Shown: positions 35,808-44,541 of the stretch, one piece after another
Layout of the letters: each line of letters starts with the position of its first letter
Position numbering within the stretch: the stretch's first letter is position 1
Origin: Muricauda sp. SCSIO 65647
GTDB lineage: Bacteria; Bacteroidota; Bacteroidia; Flavobacteriales; Flavobacteriaceae
Assembly: GCF_021534965.1 (NCBI RefSeq)
Contig: NZ_CP091037.1
Coordinates: forward strand, 2,735,501 to 2,799,500
Length of the DNA: 64,000 nt
Direction: 5' to 3'
Notes under the pieces: generated by a model
Seen by the model: only the letters and a program-made list of their open reading frames with translations
Told to the model about the DNA's origin: nothing
The model's database searches: none
Translations under genes and position numbers: made by a program

Positions 35808-36830
35808 CTATACCAAAGCCTCTACATCGGCTGACTTCACAGTCTGAATAATTCTGGCTGCCACTTTGTAAGGATCTGCATTTGAGGCGGGTCTTCTGTC
35901 TTCCAACCAGCCTTTCCATCCTCTTTCAACAGTTAGAATGGGGATTCTTATGGAAGCGCCCCTGTCTGAGACACCGTAACTGAATTCGTGTATTGACTGT
36001 GTCTCGTGCAGACCGGTCAAACGTTGATCGTTGAATTCACCGTAAACGGCAATGTGCTCGTCGGTAACGGGCCTAAAAGCTTCACAAATTTTTTCATAGA
36101 CCTCTTTTGAACCACAGGTTCTTAAGGTACCGTTAGAGAAGTTGGCGTGCATACCACTACCGTTCCAATCTCCCTTAATGGGTTTTGGGTGGTATTCTAT
36201 GTAATATCCATAATCTTCGGTCAATCTGTCTAAAAGATAACGGGCCACCCAAATTTGATCACCGGCATTTTTGGCGCCCTTGGCAAAAATCTGGAATTCC
36301 CATTGGCCACAGGCCACTTCTTGGTTGATGCCCTCGAAGTTCAATCCGGCTTCTATACATAGATCGGCGTGGCGATCGACCAGTTCCCGTCCATGGGTAT
36401 TTCTTCCACCTACAGAGCAGTAGTACAATCCTTGTGGGCCAGGATATCCTCCAACCGGGAAGCCCAACGGCAATTGTGTATGGGTATCCATTATGAAATA
36501 TTCCTGCTCGAATCCAAACCAAAAGTCATCATTCTCATCATCGATGGTAGCACGTGAATTGGATTCGTGGGCCGTTCCATCGGCATTCAATACCTCGGCC
36601 ATGACCAAATAGCCATTCTTACGGGCTGGGTCAGGAAAAATGGCAACAGGTTTCAATAAACAGTCAGACGATCCGCCCTCTGCTTGTTGGGTAGAACTTC
36701 CATCAAAGGCCCAAAGCGGACAATCCTCCAACTTTCCGCTAAAATCGGTTTCGATCTTGGTCTTGCTTCGCATATTGGCGGTAGGCACATAACCATCAAG
36801 CCAAATGTACTCTAGTTTTGATTTGCTCAT
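35808..36830 (-). CDS. glnA: Glutamine synthetase type II (eukaryote-like GSII)
   Basis: Makes glutamine from glutamate, ammonia and ATP. At 340 residues it is the short GSII form: it opens SKLEYIWLDGYVPTANMRSKT, with WAFDGSSTQQAEG, the Glu ligands in FGFEQEYFIMD, NGSGMHANFS and DRGASIRIP. The ATG at 36830 is preferred; an upstream in-frame start at 36899 would add 23 residues and pass the -7 box. It is divergent from a GSIII gene, with a shared palindrome between them. Confidence 0.96.
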   Translation of the reverse strand: MSKSKLEYIWLDGYVPTANMRSKTKIETDFSGKLEDCPLWAFDGSSTQQAEGGSSDCLLKPVAIFPDPARKNGYLVMAEVLNADGTAHESNSRATIDDENDDFWFGFEQEYFIMDTHTQLPLGFPVGGYPGPQGLYYCSVGGRNTHGRELVDRHADLCIEAGLNFEGINQEVACGQWEFQIFAKGAKNAGDQIWVARYLLDRLTEDYGYYIEYHPKPIKGDWNGSGMHANFSNGTLRTCGSKEVYEKICEAFRPVTDEHIAVYGEFNDQRLTGLHETQSIHEFSYGVSDRGASIRIPILTVERGWKGWLEDRRPASNADPYKVAARIIQTVKSADVEALV

Positions 36831-36866
36831 AATTCGGATATTTTCGTTCTCAAATTTTAAGTTGGA

Positions 36867-36874
36867 CAAAAATA
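36867..36874 (-). promoter_or_regulatory. Candidate -7 box of the GSII gene
   Basis: Minus-strand TATTTTTG matches TAnnTTTG, about 37 nt before the ATG; predicted start site near 36860. Confidence 0.45.
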
Positions 36875-36941
36875 TACTTTTCAAATAAACAAACCCCATT
36901 CTTCAGGGTTAAAAACATAATTTTTTCGATATAATTATCAC

Positions 36942-36962
36942 ACCCCCCGAAAAATTAGGGGT
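36942..36962. promoter_or_regulatory. Candidate nitrogen operator, ACCCC-N11-GGGGT
   Basis: ACCCC (36942-36946) and GGGGT (36958-36962) around an 11-nt AT-rich spacer. The same arrangement occurs at 63293-63313 before the PII-Amt operon. Its centre is about -92 from the predicted GSII start and about -77 from the GSIII start. Confidence 0.55.
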
Positions 36963-37014
36963 AAAATGAACAGAAAATAATATTTATACGTTATATTATT
37001 AATTTGTTAATGTT

Positions 37015-37022
37015 TAGTTTTG
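37015..37022 (+). promoter_or_regulatory. Candidate -7 box of the GSIII gene
   Basis: TAGTTTTG matches TAnnTTTG and lies 19 nt before the ATG at 37042. No clear -33 box, as often for activated promoters. Confidence 0.45.
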
Positions 37023-37041
37023 CCCCAAAATTGTATTGACC

Positions 37042-39228
37042 ATGTCAAAAATCAGATTTGATGCCCTGGCTGAAAGCCATAAGAGAACCGCCATTACGAT
37101 AGAGGAAAAAGGAAAGCGTTCAGAGCTTTTTGCAAAGAACGTTTTCAATGACGAAAAGATGTTACAGTTTCTAAGTGGCGAGGCATATATTAAGGTCAAG
37201 GATGCCATTTTTTCTGGTAAAAAGATAGACCGAAAAATAGCCGATCAAGTGGCTGAAGGCATGAAGGCATGGGCCCTTTCTTTGGGTGCCACCCATTACA
37301 CCCATTGGTTTCAGCCCCTGACCGGGGCAACGGCCGAGAAACACGATGCTTTTTTCGATCTTTTGCCCGATGGTCGTGCCATGGAAAAGTTTGGCGGTAG
37401 CCAATTGGTGCAGCAAGAGCCCGATGCCTCAAGTTTTCCGAGCGGGGGAATAAGAAATACTTTTGAGGCAAGGGGCTACACGGCGTGGGACCCTACTTCG
37501 CCTGCCTTTGTCTATAAGACCACCCTTTGTATACCTACCATTTTTGTGGCCTACACCGGTGAGGCACTTGATAACAAGGCCCCGCTGCTAAGAGCTTTGC
37601 ATGCCATAGATGATGCGGCCACCGACGTGGCGCAGTTTTTTGATAAAAACGTGCGTAAGGTGCACGCTACGCTAGGATGGGAGCAAGAATACTTTCTCAT
37701 CGATAAGTCCTTGGCCAAATCAAGGCCCGATATTTTGATGACCGGTCGTACCTTGGTGGGCAATGCAGCTGCCAAAGACCAGCAGCTAGATGACCATTAC
37801 TTTGGGGTAATTGCCAGTCGTGTGCTAAGTTTTATGAGCGATCTTGAAAAGCAGTGCACACAATTGGGCATACCTGTGAAGACCCGACATAATGAAGTGG
37901 CACCCAACCAGTTTGAACTGGCACCCGTGTTTGAAGAAGCCAATCTTTCCATTGACCATAACTTACTGTTGATGGATGTCATGGAAGAGATTGCCGATAA
38001 GCATGGCTTTGTGGTGCTCTTTCATGAAAAACCCTTTGCGGGCATCAATGGCTCCGGCAAACATAATAACTGGTCATTGGCAACTGATACGGGAGTCAAC
38101 TTGTTGAGCCCGGGCACCACCCCGATGAAGAACCTGCAGTTTTTGACGTTTTTTGTGAATACCATCAAAGCGGTCGATACCTATGAGGAACTATTGCGGT
38201 CTTCGATAGCTTCTGCAGGCAATGACCATCGCTTAGGGGCCAATGAGGCCCCACCGGCAATACTTTCCATCTTTGTGGGGAAACAGCTGACCGATGTGCT
38301 TGACGAATTGGAAGGTGTCTCAAAGGGAAAGCTCTCCCCTGAGGAAAAAACAGAATTGAAATTGAACGTTGTGGGCAAGATTCCTGAAATACTGCTCGAC
38401 AACACCGACCGAAACCGCACTTCGCCCTTCGCCTTTACCGGAAACAAGTTTGAGATGAGGGGAGTCGGATCTCAGATGAACTGTGCCAAGCCCATGACCG
38501 TTTTGAACACCATCGTGGCGAAACAATTGACCGAATTTAAAAAAGAGGTCGATACATTGATAGACAAAAAAAACCTGAAAAAAGATGAAGCTGTTTTCAA
38601 CGTGCTTCGTGAATACATCAAAACCTCGAAACGCATTCGTTTTGACGGGGACGGTTATAGTGAAGATTGGCAAAAAGAGGCTGAAAAAAGAAAGCTGAGC
38701 AATAATAAGAATACCCCAGAGGCCCTCAAAATATTAACATCCAAAGAAGTGATAAAACTTTTTGGCGACATGGGGGTCATGAGTGCGATAGAACTGAATG
38801 CCCATCGCGAAGTTGAATTGGGGGCCTATGTCTTCCATATTCAAATTGAAGGTAGAATACTGGGTGAGATGGTCAACAATTACGTACTGCCCACAGTAGT
38901 GAAATATCAGAATGTACTGTTGCAGAATGTTCAGGGCTTCAAAGAAGTCTATGGAGCTTCGCATAAAAAGTTTACGGAACACCAATTAAGTATTTTGGAA
39001 AAAATGGCAGCGCATTTGGCCGAGGTCAAAAAACAGACCGATGAAATGATCGAGGCCCGAAAACGCGCCAATGGCATGACCGATATCGCAAAAAAAGCCG
39101 AGGCATATTGCAATGAGGTCAAGCCTTTCTTTGAATCGATCCGTTACCACGTAGATAGACTCGAACGTTTGGTGGCGGATGAATATTGGCCTTTTACCAA
39201 ATACCGAGAGCTACTTTTTGTGAAATAG
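37042..39228 (+). CDS. glnN: Glutamine synthetase type III
   Basis: 728-residue GSIII, the large dodecameric form common in Bacteroidota and cyanobacteria. Recognisable blocks are THWFQPLTGATAEKHD, FPSGGIRNTFEARGYTAWD, GWEQEYFLID, RHNEVAPNQFELAPVFEEAN and FHEKPFAGINGSGKHNNWS. The ATG at 37042 is favoured over an in-frame TTG at 37036. It is divergent from GSII, giving two ammonia-assimilating synthetases under one shared control region. The symbol follows usage for GSIII; glnA3 is an alternative. Confidence 0.96.
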   Translation: MSKIRFDALAESHKRTAITIEEKGKRSELFAKNVFNDEKMLQFLSGEAYIKVKDAIFSGKKIDRKIADQVAEGMKAWALSLGATHYTHWFQPLTGATAEKHDAFFDLLPDGRAMEKFGGSQLVQQEPDASSFPSGGIRNTFEARGYTAWDPTSPAFVYKTTLCIPTIFVAYTGEALDNKAPLLRALHAIDDAATDVAQFFDKNVRKVHATLGWEQEYFLIDKSLAKSRPDILMTGRTLVGNAAAKDQQLDDHYFGVIASRVLSFMSDLEKQCTQLGIPVKTRHNEVAPNQFELAPVFEEANLSIDHNLLLMDVMEEIADKHGFVVLFHEKPFAGINGSGKHNNWSLATDTGVNLLSPGTTPMKNLQFLTFFVNTIKAVDTYEELLRSSIASAGNDHRLGANEAPPAILSIFVGKQLTDVLDELEGVSKGKLSPEEKTELKLNVVGKIPEILLDNTDRNRTSPFAFTGNKFEMRGVGSQMNCAKPMTVLNTIVAKQLTEFKKEVDTLIDKKNLKKDEAVFNVLREYIKTSKRIRFDGDGYSEDWQKEAEKRKLSNNKNTPEALKILTSKEVIKLFGDMGVMSAIELNAHREVELGAYVFHIQIEGRILGEMVNNYVLPTVVKYQNVLLQNVQGFKEVYGASHKKFTEHQLSILEKMAAHLAEVKKQTDEMIEARKRANGMTDIAKKAEAYCNEVKPFFESIRYHVDRLERLVADEYWPFTKYRELLFVK

Positions 39229-39301
39229 CAAAATCCCCCTAAGTTTTCATGGAGATGCATGATAGGGTCTAAGCAAAAGCAGGAATCCATATTTTTGATT
39301 C

Positions 39302-40288
39302 ATGGAGTTGACACTTTCTGACATTGAAGACGCCAACAGGCGTATAGGCCCTTACATCAATCATACCCCGATTCTTTCTTCTTCATTGCTGAACATGTGG
39401 TTGGGGCATGACATTTTTTTCAAGTGTGAGAATTTTCAAAAAGTTGGGGCTTTTAAGGCAAGGGGCGGGGTCAACGCTGTTTCTTGGTCATTAGAGAACG
39501 GTGAACGCCCAAAACGATTGGTGGCCAACAGTTCGGGCAACCATGCACAGGCCGTCGCCTATGCGGCAAAGCAGTTTGACATTCCCGCAACCATCTTTAT
39601 GCCGAAATACTCATCAAAAGTGAAGATTCAAGCAACCGAAGGGTATGGGGCAAATGTAGTTTTAAGCGAAACCCGTGATATCACTGATGAACTGGTTCGC
39701 GAAGCGGCTATGGAAGAAGGGGTATTTTGGGTGCCTCCCTATAACCATGGGCAAGTCATATGTGGTCAGGGCACTTCAGCTTATGAAGCCTTTTGTGAAG
39801 TAAAAGACATCGATGCGGTCTTTGCCCCTTGTGGTGGTGGTGGACTACTTTCGGGCACCTATATTGCCGCTAAAGGGTTATCACCAAAAACCAAGGTAAT
39901 AGGGGTCGAGCCCTTCAATGCGAACGACGCCGCCGAATCGTTGCGAAAAGGGAGCATTCAGCGATTGTCTGGTGTGCCCAATACCTTGGCCGATGGGGCC
40001 ATGACCATGGCCGTAGGTGACATTACCTTTGAATATTTAAAAAAATTGGACGATTTCTACGAAATCGAAGAAGAGCATATCGTGTATTGGACACAATGGC
40101 TCACCCATCTGTTGAAGTGTCGAATTGAGCCCACCAGTGCCATGACCATGGAGGCCGTTTGCCGTTGGTTAAAGAGCCAAAAAACGAAACAACGGGTATT
40201 GGTCATAATTTCAGGTGGAAACATTGATCAGGTGACCACTTCAAGAATTTGGGAAAGGGATCGTTTGCAAAGGCCACCAAAAATCTAG
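39302..40288 (+). CDS. Threonine/serine dehydratase (PLP fold type II)
   Basis: 328 residues. The PLP lysine is K52 in KVGAFKARGG, followed by the NSSGNHAQAVAYAA substrate loop and the phosphate-binding PCGGGGLLSG. It matches short threonine dehydratases and serine racemase-like enzymes; no C-terminal ACT regulatory domain is present, so it is not the allosteric biosynthetic IlvA. Substrate choice between threonine and serine cannot be read. It lies 73 nt after the GSIII gene on the same strand. Confidence 0.92.
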   Translation: MELTLSDIEDANRRIGPYINHTPILSSSLLNMWLGHDIFFKCENFQKVGAFKARGGVNAVSWSLENGERPKRLVANSSGNHAQAVAYAAKQFDIPATIFMPKYSSKVKIQATEGYGANVVLSETRDITDELVREAAMEEGVFWVPPYNHGQVICGQGTSAYEAFCEVKDIDAVFAPCGGGGLLSGTYIAAKGLSPKTKVIGVEPFNANDAAESLRKGSIQRLSGVPNTLADGAMTMAVGDITFEYLKKLDDFYEIEEEHIVYWTQWLTHLLKCRIEPTSAMTMEAVCRWLKSQKTKQRVLVIISGGNIDQVTTSRIWERDRLQRPPKI

Positions 40289-40291
40289 TTT

Positions 40292-41062
40292 TTAGAGTTC
40301 CTTGATCTTCATATTTCTGAACCAAACATCAAAATACCAGTTTTGTAACGCTAGTTGCCCTTGTGTGGCCTTGCCAAAATCAGGATTATCGGCAAAATTG
40401 CTATTCGCAACTTTTTGCGTCCATTCAGCAGCTTTCAAGTCTTCTTGGGCCGTCAATTTGCCATTGAGATAAAATTCAATTCTTCCATCTTTTTGAATGA
40501 TTTTGGAGGTATTCCATTGGCCATTGGGTTTGGCCTCGACTTCATTTTTCTGAACGGATATTCCCCATAGGCAACCGGGTCTTTTTTTCGGGTTGTTCGT
40601 GTCCATATGGGCAGGTTCCAATAGTTGATATTCAGGTCCGGTTAGATAGGTCGCTGAAAATTCTGGAGCTTCTTGTACATTGATAAATACACCCCCATTG
40701 CCCCTAAGGGCCATTTGCCACTCAAAAACGAGTTCGTAGTTTTCAAATGCCTTGTCGGTGACCAGATCGCCGAACACTTTGGTTTCATCGGTGGCATTGC
40801 AGTAAAGCATTCCGTCTGTCACCTCCCAAGCTGAAAAAGCGGTAGAATCGGGTTTATTGTATAGGTGCCAACCATTCAATGACTTGCCGTCGAACAACAA
40901 GGCCCAGCCCTGTTCTTTTTCCACATTCAATAGTTGGTTGTGAACCTTATTCTCAATGGCCTTTTTTTTGGTATGCCAATTAGGTATATCCTTTTCAGTT
41001 TTTCCCTTACAGCCTATGATTAAGAGGAAAAAAAGGTATAAAACGGTCAATTTGTATTTCAT
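40292..41062 (-). CDS. DUF1080 (3-keto-disaccharide hydrolase) lipoprotein
   Basis: 256 residues with a lipobox (LIIGC, Cys18), a short linker, then a concanavalin-like jelly-roll of the DUF1080 family: WALLFDGKSLNGWHLYN, ELVFEWQMALRGNGGVFIN and WYFDVWFRNMKIKEL at the end. Family members act on 3-keto glucosides or related glycans in the envelope. It stands alone, convergent with the dehydratase, with 3 nt between stops. Confidence 0.92.
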   Translation of the reverse strand: MKYKLTVLYLFFLLIIGCKGKTEKDIPNWHTKKKAIENKVHNQLLNVEKEQGWALLFDGKSLNGWHLYNKPDSTAFSAWEVTDGMLYCNATDETKVFGDLVTDKAFENYELVFEWQMALRGNGGVFINVQEAPEFSATYLTGPEYQLLEPAHMDTNNPKKRPGCLWGISVQKNEVEAKPNGQWNTSKIIQKDGRIEFYLNGKLTAQEDLKAAEWTQKVANSNFADNPDFGKATQGQLALQNWYFDVWFRNMKIKEL

Positions 41063-41147
41063 CGTTATTTCTATGAAGATTCAAAGTAAACATTTTTTCG
41101 TTGTAAATAAGCTCTGACCAAGAAGCACTAACGATCAACCATTTCAC

Positions 41148-41155
41148 TATTTTTG
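41148..41155 (+). promoter_or_regulatory. Candidate -7 box of purM
   Basis: TATTTTTG matches TAnnTTTG, 15 nt before the preferred ATG at 41171; this also argues against the in-frame ATG at 41153. Confidence 0.4.
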
Positions 41156-41170
41156 CGCAAACCGTTCCAA

Positions 41171-42349
41171 ATGTCATCAGATACCAGTAAACGATATGCC
41201 CAGCGTGGGGTCTCTGCCTCAAAGGAAGATGTGCACAATGCTATTAAAGACATTGACAAAGGGCTGTTTCCCAAAGCGTTTTGCAAGATAGTGCCTGATT
41301 ATCTGACGGGCAGCACGGCACATTGTTTGGTGATGCACGCTGATGGAGCGGGCACCAAATCATCATTGGCTTATATGTACTGGAAAGAAACAGGTGATTT
41401 GGGTGTATGGAAGGGTATTGCCCAAGATGCACTGATCATGAACATCGATGATTTGATTTGTGTGGGTGCCACCGATGACATCATGTTATCTTCGACCATT
41501 GGGCGCAACAAAAATTTGATTCCGGGAGAGGTTATCTCTGCTATTATCAAGGGTACCGAAGAGCTGATTACAGATTTAGGGAAACACGGTATCACGATTC
41601 ACTCCACAGGGGGTGAAACAGCCGATGTAGGCGATCTTGTGCGTACCATTATCGTTGATTCTACAGTAACTGCACGAATGAAGCGTAGCGATGTTATCGA
41701 CAATGTGAACATTCAAGCGGGCGATGTGATCGTGGGCTTGGCTTCCTTCGGAAAAGCTATCTACGAATCGGAGTATAATGGCGGTATGGGCAGCAACGGA
41801 CTTACCTCGGCCCGGCACGATGTGTTCTCGAAATATTTGGCAGAAAAATATCCTGAGAGTTATGACCCTTCCGTTCCTGAGGCGTTGGTGTATTCAGGGC
41901 AGATGAAATTGACCGATGCGGTGCCAGATTCCTTGTTAGATGCTGGTAAACTAGTGCTTTCGCCCACTCGAACCTATGCGCCGGTAGTGAAGAAAGTCCT
42001 TGAAAAGTATTCGTCAAGGGAAATACACGGTATGGTACATTGTAGTGGCGGGGCACAGACAAAAATTTTGCATTTCATCGAGAATCTTCATGTTGTGAAA
42101 GACAACCTCTTTCCGATTCCCCCCTTATTCAAATTGATCCAAGAACAGTCAGGTACTGATTGGAAAGAGATGTATCAGGTCTTCAATTGTGGCCATCGAT
42201 TGGAACTGTATGTCGATAGGGCAATAGCCGAAGATTTGATCGAAATCTCAAAAGGTTTTGATATCGACGCCCGTGTTATAGGTAGGGTTGAAGAATCGAA
42301 CACCAAAAAATTGACCATTCAGAGCGAATACGGTACTTTTATGTATTGA
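41171..42349 (+). CDS. purM: Phosphoribosylformylglycinamidine cyclo-ligase (AIR synthase), long form
   Basis: Fifth step of purine synthesis. The start at 41171 gives MSSDTSKRYAQRGVSASKEDVH, 392 residues, longer than the roughly 345 of E. coli PurM, as usual in Bacteroidota. Motifs: HADGAGTKSSLAY, NIDDLICVGATDDIMLSSTIGRN (split region), STGGETADVGD and HCSGGAQTK. It stands apart from the folate and pyrimidine genes here. Confidence 0.95.
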   Translation: MSSDTSKRYAQRGVSASKEDVHNAIKDIDKGLFPKAFCKIVPDYLTGSTAHCLVMHADGAGTKSSLAYMYWKETGDLGVWKGIAQDALIMNIDDLICVGATDDIMLSSTIGRNKNLIPGEVISAIIKGTEELITDLGKHGITIHSTGGETADVGDLVRTIIVDSTVTARMKRSDVIDNVNIQAGDVIVGLASFGKAIYESEYNGGMGSNGLTSARHDVFSKYLAEKYPESYDPSVPEALVYSGQMKLTDAVPDSLLDAGKLVLSPTRTYAPVVKKVLEKYSSREIHGMVHCSGGAQTKILHFIENLHVVKDNLFPIPPLFKLIQEQSGTDWKEMYQVFNCGHRLELYVDRAIAEDLIEISKGFDIDARVIGRVEESNTKKLTIQSEYGTFMY

Positions 42350-42399
42350 CCATACGATTGCCCTAAATCGTACGTTCTAAATAATAAACCCTGAATGCT

Positions 42400-42855
42400 A
42401 TGGAACGGAAACAATTTTTGCGCAGTATAGGTGCTGGTGCCGCTTTTGCCCTTACTTTTCCTTGTTTGAACGGTTGTTCATCAGATGGTGAAGATCTTGA
42501 AACCTTCCCCGAACCCACAGGTATTGATTTTACCATTGACCTTACCTCTTCAGAGGCCGCGCCCTTGGCAAATAATGGTGGGTACATTGCGGTCAAATCA
42601 GATCCACAATTGACCTATCTCGACATCGTGGTGGCCCGAAATCTTGAAGGGGACCTGGTCGCGGCAAGTAAGATTTGCAGCCACCAGCAAACTGAAGAGG
42701 TGCGTTTTATCACCGAAGATGGCGGAATATTCAACTGTACCACGCATGGATCGCGTTTTGCCCAAGATGGTACACCTCTGAACAGTATCACCAATAACCC
42801 CTTAAAGGTTTTCAATACCGAACTCAACGGTGAAATCTTACGAGTTTTTGAATAA
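42400..42855 (+). CDS. Rieske [2Fe-2S] lipoprotein
   Basis: 151 residues with a signal sequence and lipobox (LNGC, Cys26). The Rieske ligands are present: C93 and H95 (CSH), C113 and H116 (CTTHG), spaced as in ferredoxin-type Rieske domains, although the first box lacks the usual Gly-x-His before it. It is anchored outside the cytoplasm and could pass electrons. It is the first gene of a plus-strand run with thioredoxin, ApbE, DUF4266 and DUF3570 genes. Confidence 0.92.
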   Translation: MERKQFLRSIGAGAAFALTFPCLNGCSSDGEDLETFPEPTGIDFTIDLTSSEAAPLANNGGYIAVKSDPQLTYLDIVVARNLEGDLVAASKICSHQQTEEVRFITEDGGIFNCTTHGSRFAQDGTPLNSITNNPLKVFNTELNGEILRVFE

Positions 42856-42876
42856 ATTGAACAGTGCCCTTAAGCT

Positions 42877-43311
42877 ATGAGAAAGAAGTTGCCCATACTG
42901 TTCCTTATAGCTTCAGTTTCCCTTTGTGCACAGGATTGGAGCCCTACTTTTTCTGAAGCGGTGATGGTGGCAAAAGAAAAAGACAAGCCCATTATCTTAG
43001 TGTTTTCGGGTTCTGATTGGTGTGCTCCATGCATTAAATTGGATAAGAATATTTGGGGCTCACAAGAATTCAAAAACTATGCCGCTGCACACTATGTATT
43101 GTACAAAGCTGATTTTCCTAGGAAAAAAAGAAACCGATTGAATGAAATGCAAGCGACCCAAAACCGACAGCTGGCAGAGAAGTACAATCCGGACGGATTC
43201 TTTCCTTTGGTGGTCGTACTCAATAAAAACGAAGAGGTGCTGGGCGTAACGGCGTACAAAAAGGTAACGCCGATAGAATATGTGGCCCATTTAAACAGCT
43301 TTTTGAAATGA
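42877..43311 (+). CDS. Exported thioredoxin-fold protein (WCAPC)
   Basis: 144 residues: signal peptide (cleavage near SLCAQ), then a thioredoxin fold of the DUF255/thioredoxin-like type, FSGSDWCAPC with C49 and C52, and a cis-Pro in FFPLVVVLN. It lies 21 nt after the Rieske gene and overlaps ApbE by 4 nt (ATGA), so it is translated together with it. It probably reduces or matures a cysteine protein of this cluster, for instance the Cys-ended DUF4266 protein. That role is inference. Confidence 0.93.
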   Translation: MRKKLPILFLIASVSLCAQDWSPTFSEAVMVAKEKDKPIILVFSGSDWCAPCIKLDKNIWGSQEFKNYAAAHYVLYKADFPRKKRNRLNEMQATQNRQLAEKYNPDGFFPLVVVLNKNEEVLGVTAYKKVTPIEYVAHLNSFLK

Positions 43312-44303
43312 GAAAGGCCTTGATACTGTTTTCGAGCTTTGCCGTTCTTATGGCCTTTGGCCAAGAAAAGCGGTTTGTAAGCGTTAAAAAGGCCATGAAA
43401 TTGATGGGTACGGCCTTTGAGATAACGGTTGTGGCCCCGTCAGAGGAAATAGGGTATATCAATATCGATGAAGCGGTCTCTGAGATTACCCGTATCGAAG
43501 AAATGATTTCTTCTTGGAACATCGATTCAGAAACTTCCCAAATCAATAAGAATGCAGGTGTCAATCCGGTAAAAGTAAGCCAAGAACTTTTTTCACTGAT
43601 AGAGCGCGCTAATAAGATTTCTGAAATTACCGATGGGGCTTTTGATATCACCTATGCCTCAATGGACAAACTTTGGAGGTTTGATGGCAGTATGCAAAGA
43701 CCGCCCACCGATCAGCAGATTCGAGAATCGGTAAGCAAGGTTGGATATAAAAGAATCGTAATGGATGTTGAGGCCCAAACGGTCTTTTTGCCCGAAGTGG
43801 GCATGAAAATAGGTTTTGGGGCAATTGGCAAAGGCTATGCCGCCGATAGAGCGAAAGAATTTCTGATATCAAAAGGTGTAAAGGGGGGGCTCATAAATGC
43901 TTCTGGTGACCTTACGACCTGGGGTACCAAGGCAACAGGTGAAAAATGGATGATCGGCATTGCCAACCCATTGAGCAAAGATAAGGTCTTCAGTTGGCTT
44001 CCGGTCATTGAATCTTCGGTGGCCACTTCGGGCAATTATGAAAAATATGTGGTCTTCAAGGGCCAAAAATACTCACATATCATTGACCCTAGAACCGGGT
44101 ATCCGACCAAGGGTATCAACAGTGTCACGATCTTTGCGAAATATGCAGAACTTTGCGATGCAATGGCCACAGCAGTGTTCGTAATGGGAAAGGATAGCGG
44201 TATTCACATGATCAATCAAATCGATGGGGTAGAGGTGGTGGTCATCGATTCAGAAAACAAAATCCATAAAAGCTCTGGAATTTTGTTCAACAATAATCAG
44301 TAA
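43308..44303 (+). CDS. apbE: FAD:protein FMN transferase (ApbE)
   Basis: Attaches FMN covalently to Thr or Ser of extracytoplasmic proteins, using FAD and Mg. 331 residues with a signal peptide (cleavage near MAFGQ). Motifs: MGTAFEITV, SSWNIDSETSQINKNAG, GFGAIGKGYAADRA and the C-terminal SHIIDPRTGYP. Its target should lie outside the cytoplasm. Since no NqrC/RnfG gene is in the window, a neighbour such as the DUF3570 protein is a candidate. Confidence 0.95.
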   Translation: MRKALILFSSFAVLMAFGQEKRFVSVKKAMKLMGTAFEITVVAPSEEIGYINIDEAVSEITRIEEMISSWNIDSETSQINKNAGVNPVKVSQELFSLIERANKISEITDGAFDITYASMDKLWRFDGSMQRPPTDQQIRESVSKVGYKRIVMDVEAQTVFLPEVGMKIGFGAIGKGYAADRAKEFLISKGVKGGLINASGDLTTWGTKATGEKWMIGIANPLSKDKVFSWLPVIESSVATSGNYEKYVVFKGQKYSHIIDPRTGYPTKGINSVTIFAKYAELCDAMATAVFVMGKDSGIHMINQIDGVEVVVIDSENKIHKSSGILFNNNQ

Positions 44304-44311
44304 CTTTAAAC

Positions 44312-44521
44312 ATGCGCGGATTTATTTTGATAGTGGTCGTTGTACTTTTTCTAAGCTCTTGCGTGGCGGTCAAAGAATATGATAAGGTCTATCTGAACGA
44401 TATGGAAATGCAGTTGGGCGCCAAATTTTCTGAACGTTTCGAAACCAACTTCCAGGTATATCGCGAAGCTGCTGCCGGTGCGAACGGCGGCAAGACAGGT
44501 GGGGGATGCGGATGTAACTGA
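44312..44521 (+). CDS. DUF4266 lipoprotein with Cys-Gly-Cys-Asn end
   Basis: 69 residues: a lipobox (LSSC, Cys17), a VAVKEYDKVYLNDMEMQ segment typical of DUF4266, and a Gly-rich C-terminus ending GGGCGCN (C66, C68). The family consistently sits next to DUF3570, as here. The paired cysteines at the free end could bind metal or be a thioredoxin substrate. No function is established. It begins 8 nt after apbE. Confidence 0.9.
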   Translation: MRGFILIVVVVLFLSSCVAVKEYDKVYLNDMEMQLGAKFSERFETNFQVYREAAAGANGGKTGGGCGCN

Positions 44522-44541
44522 ATGAATCCCATTTTTGATCA

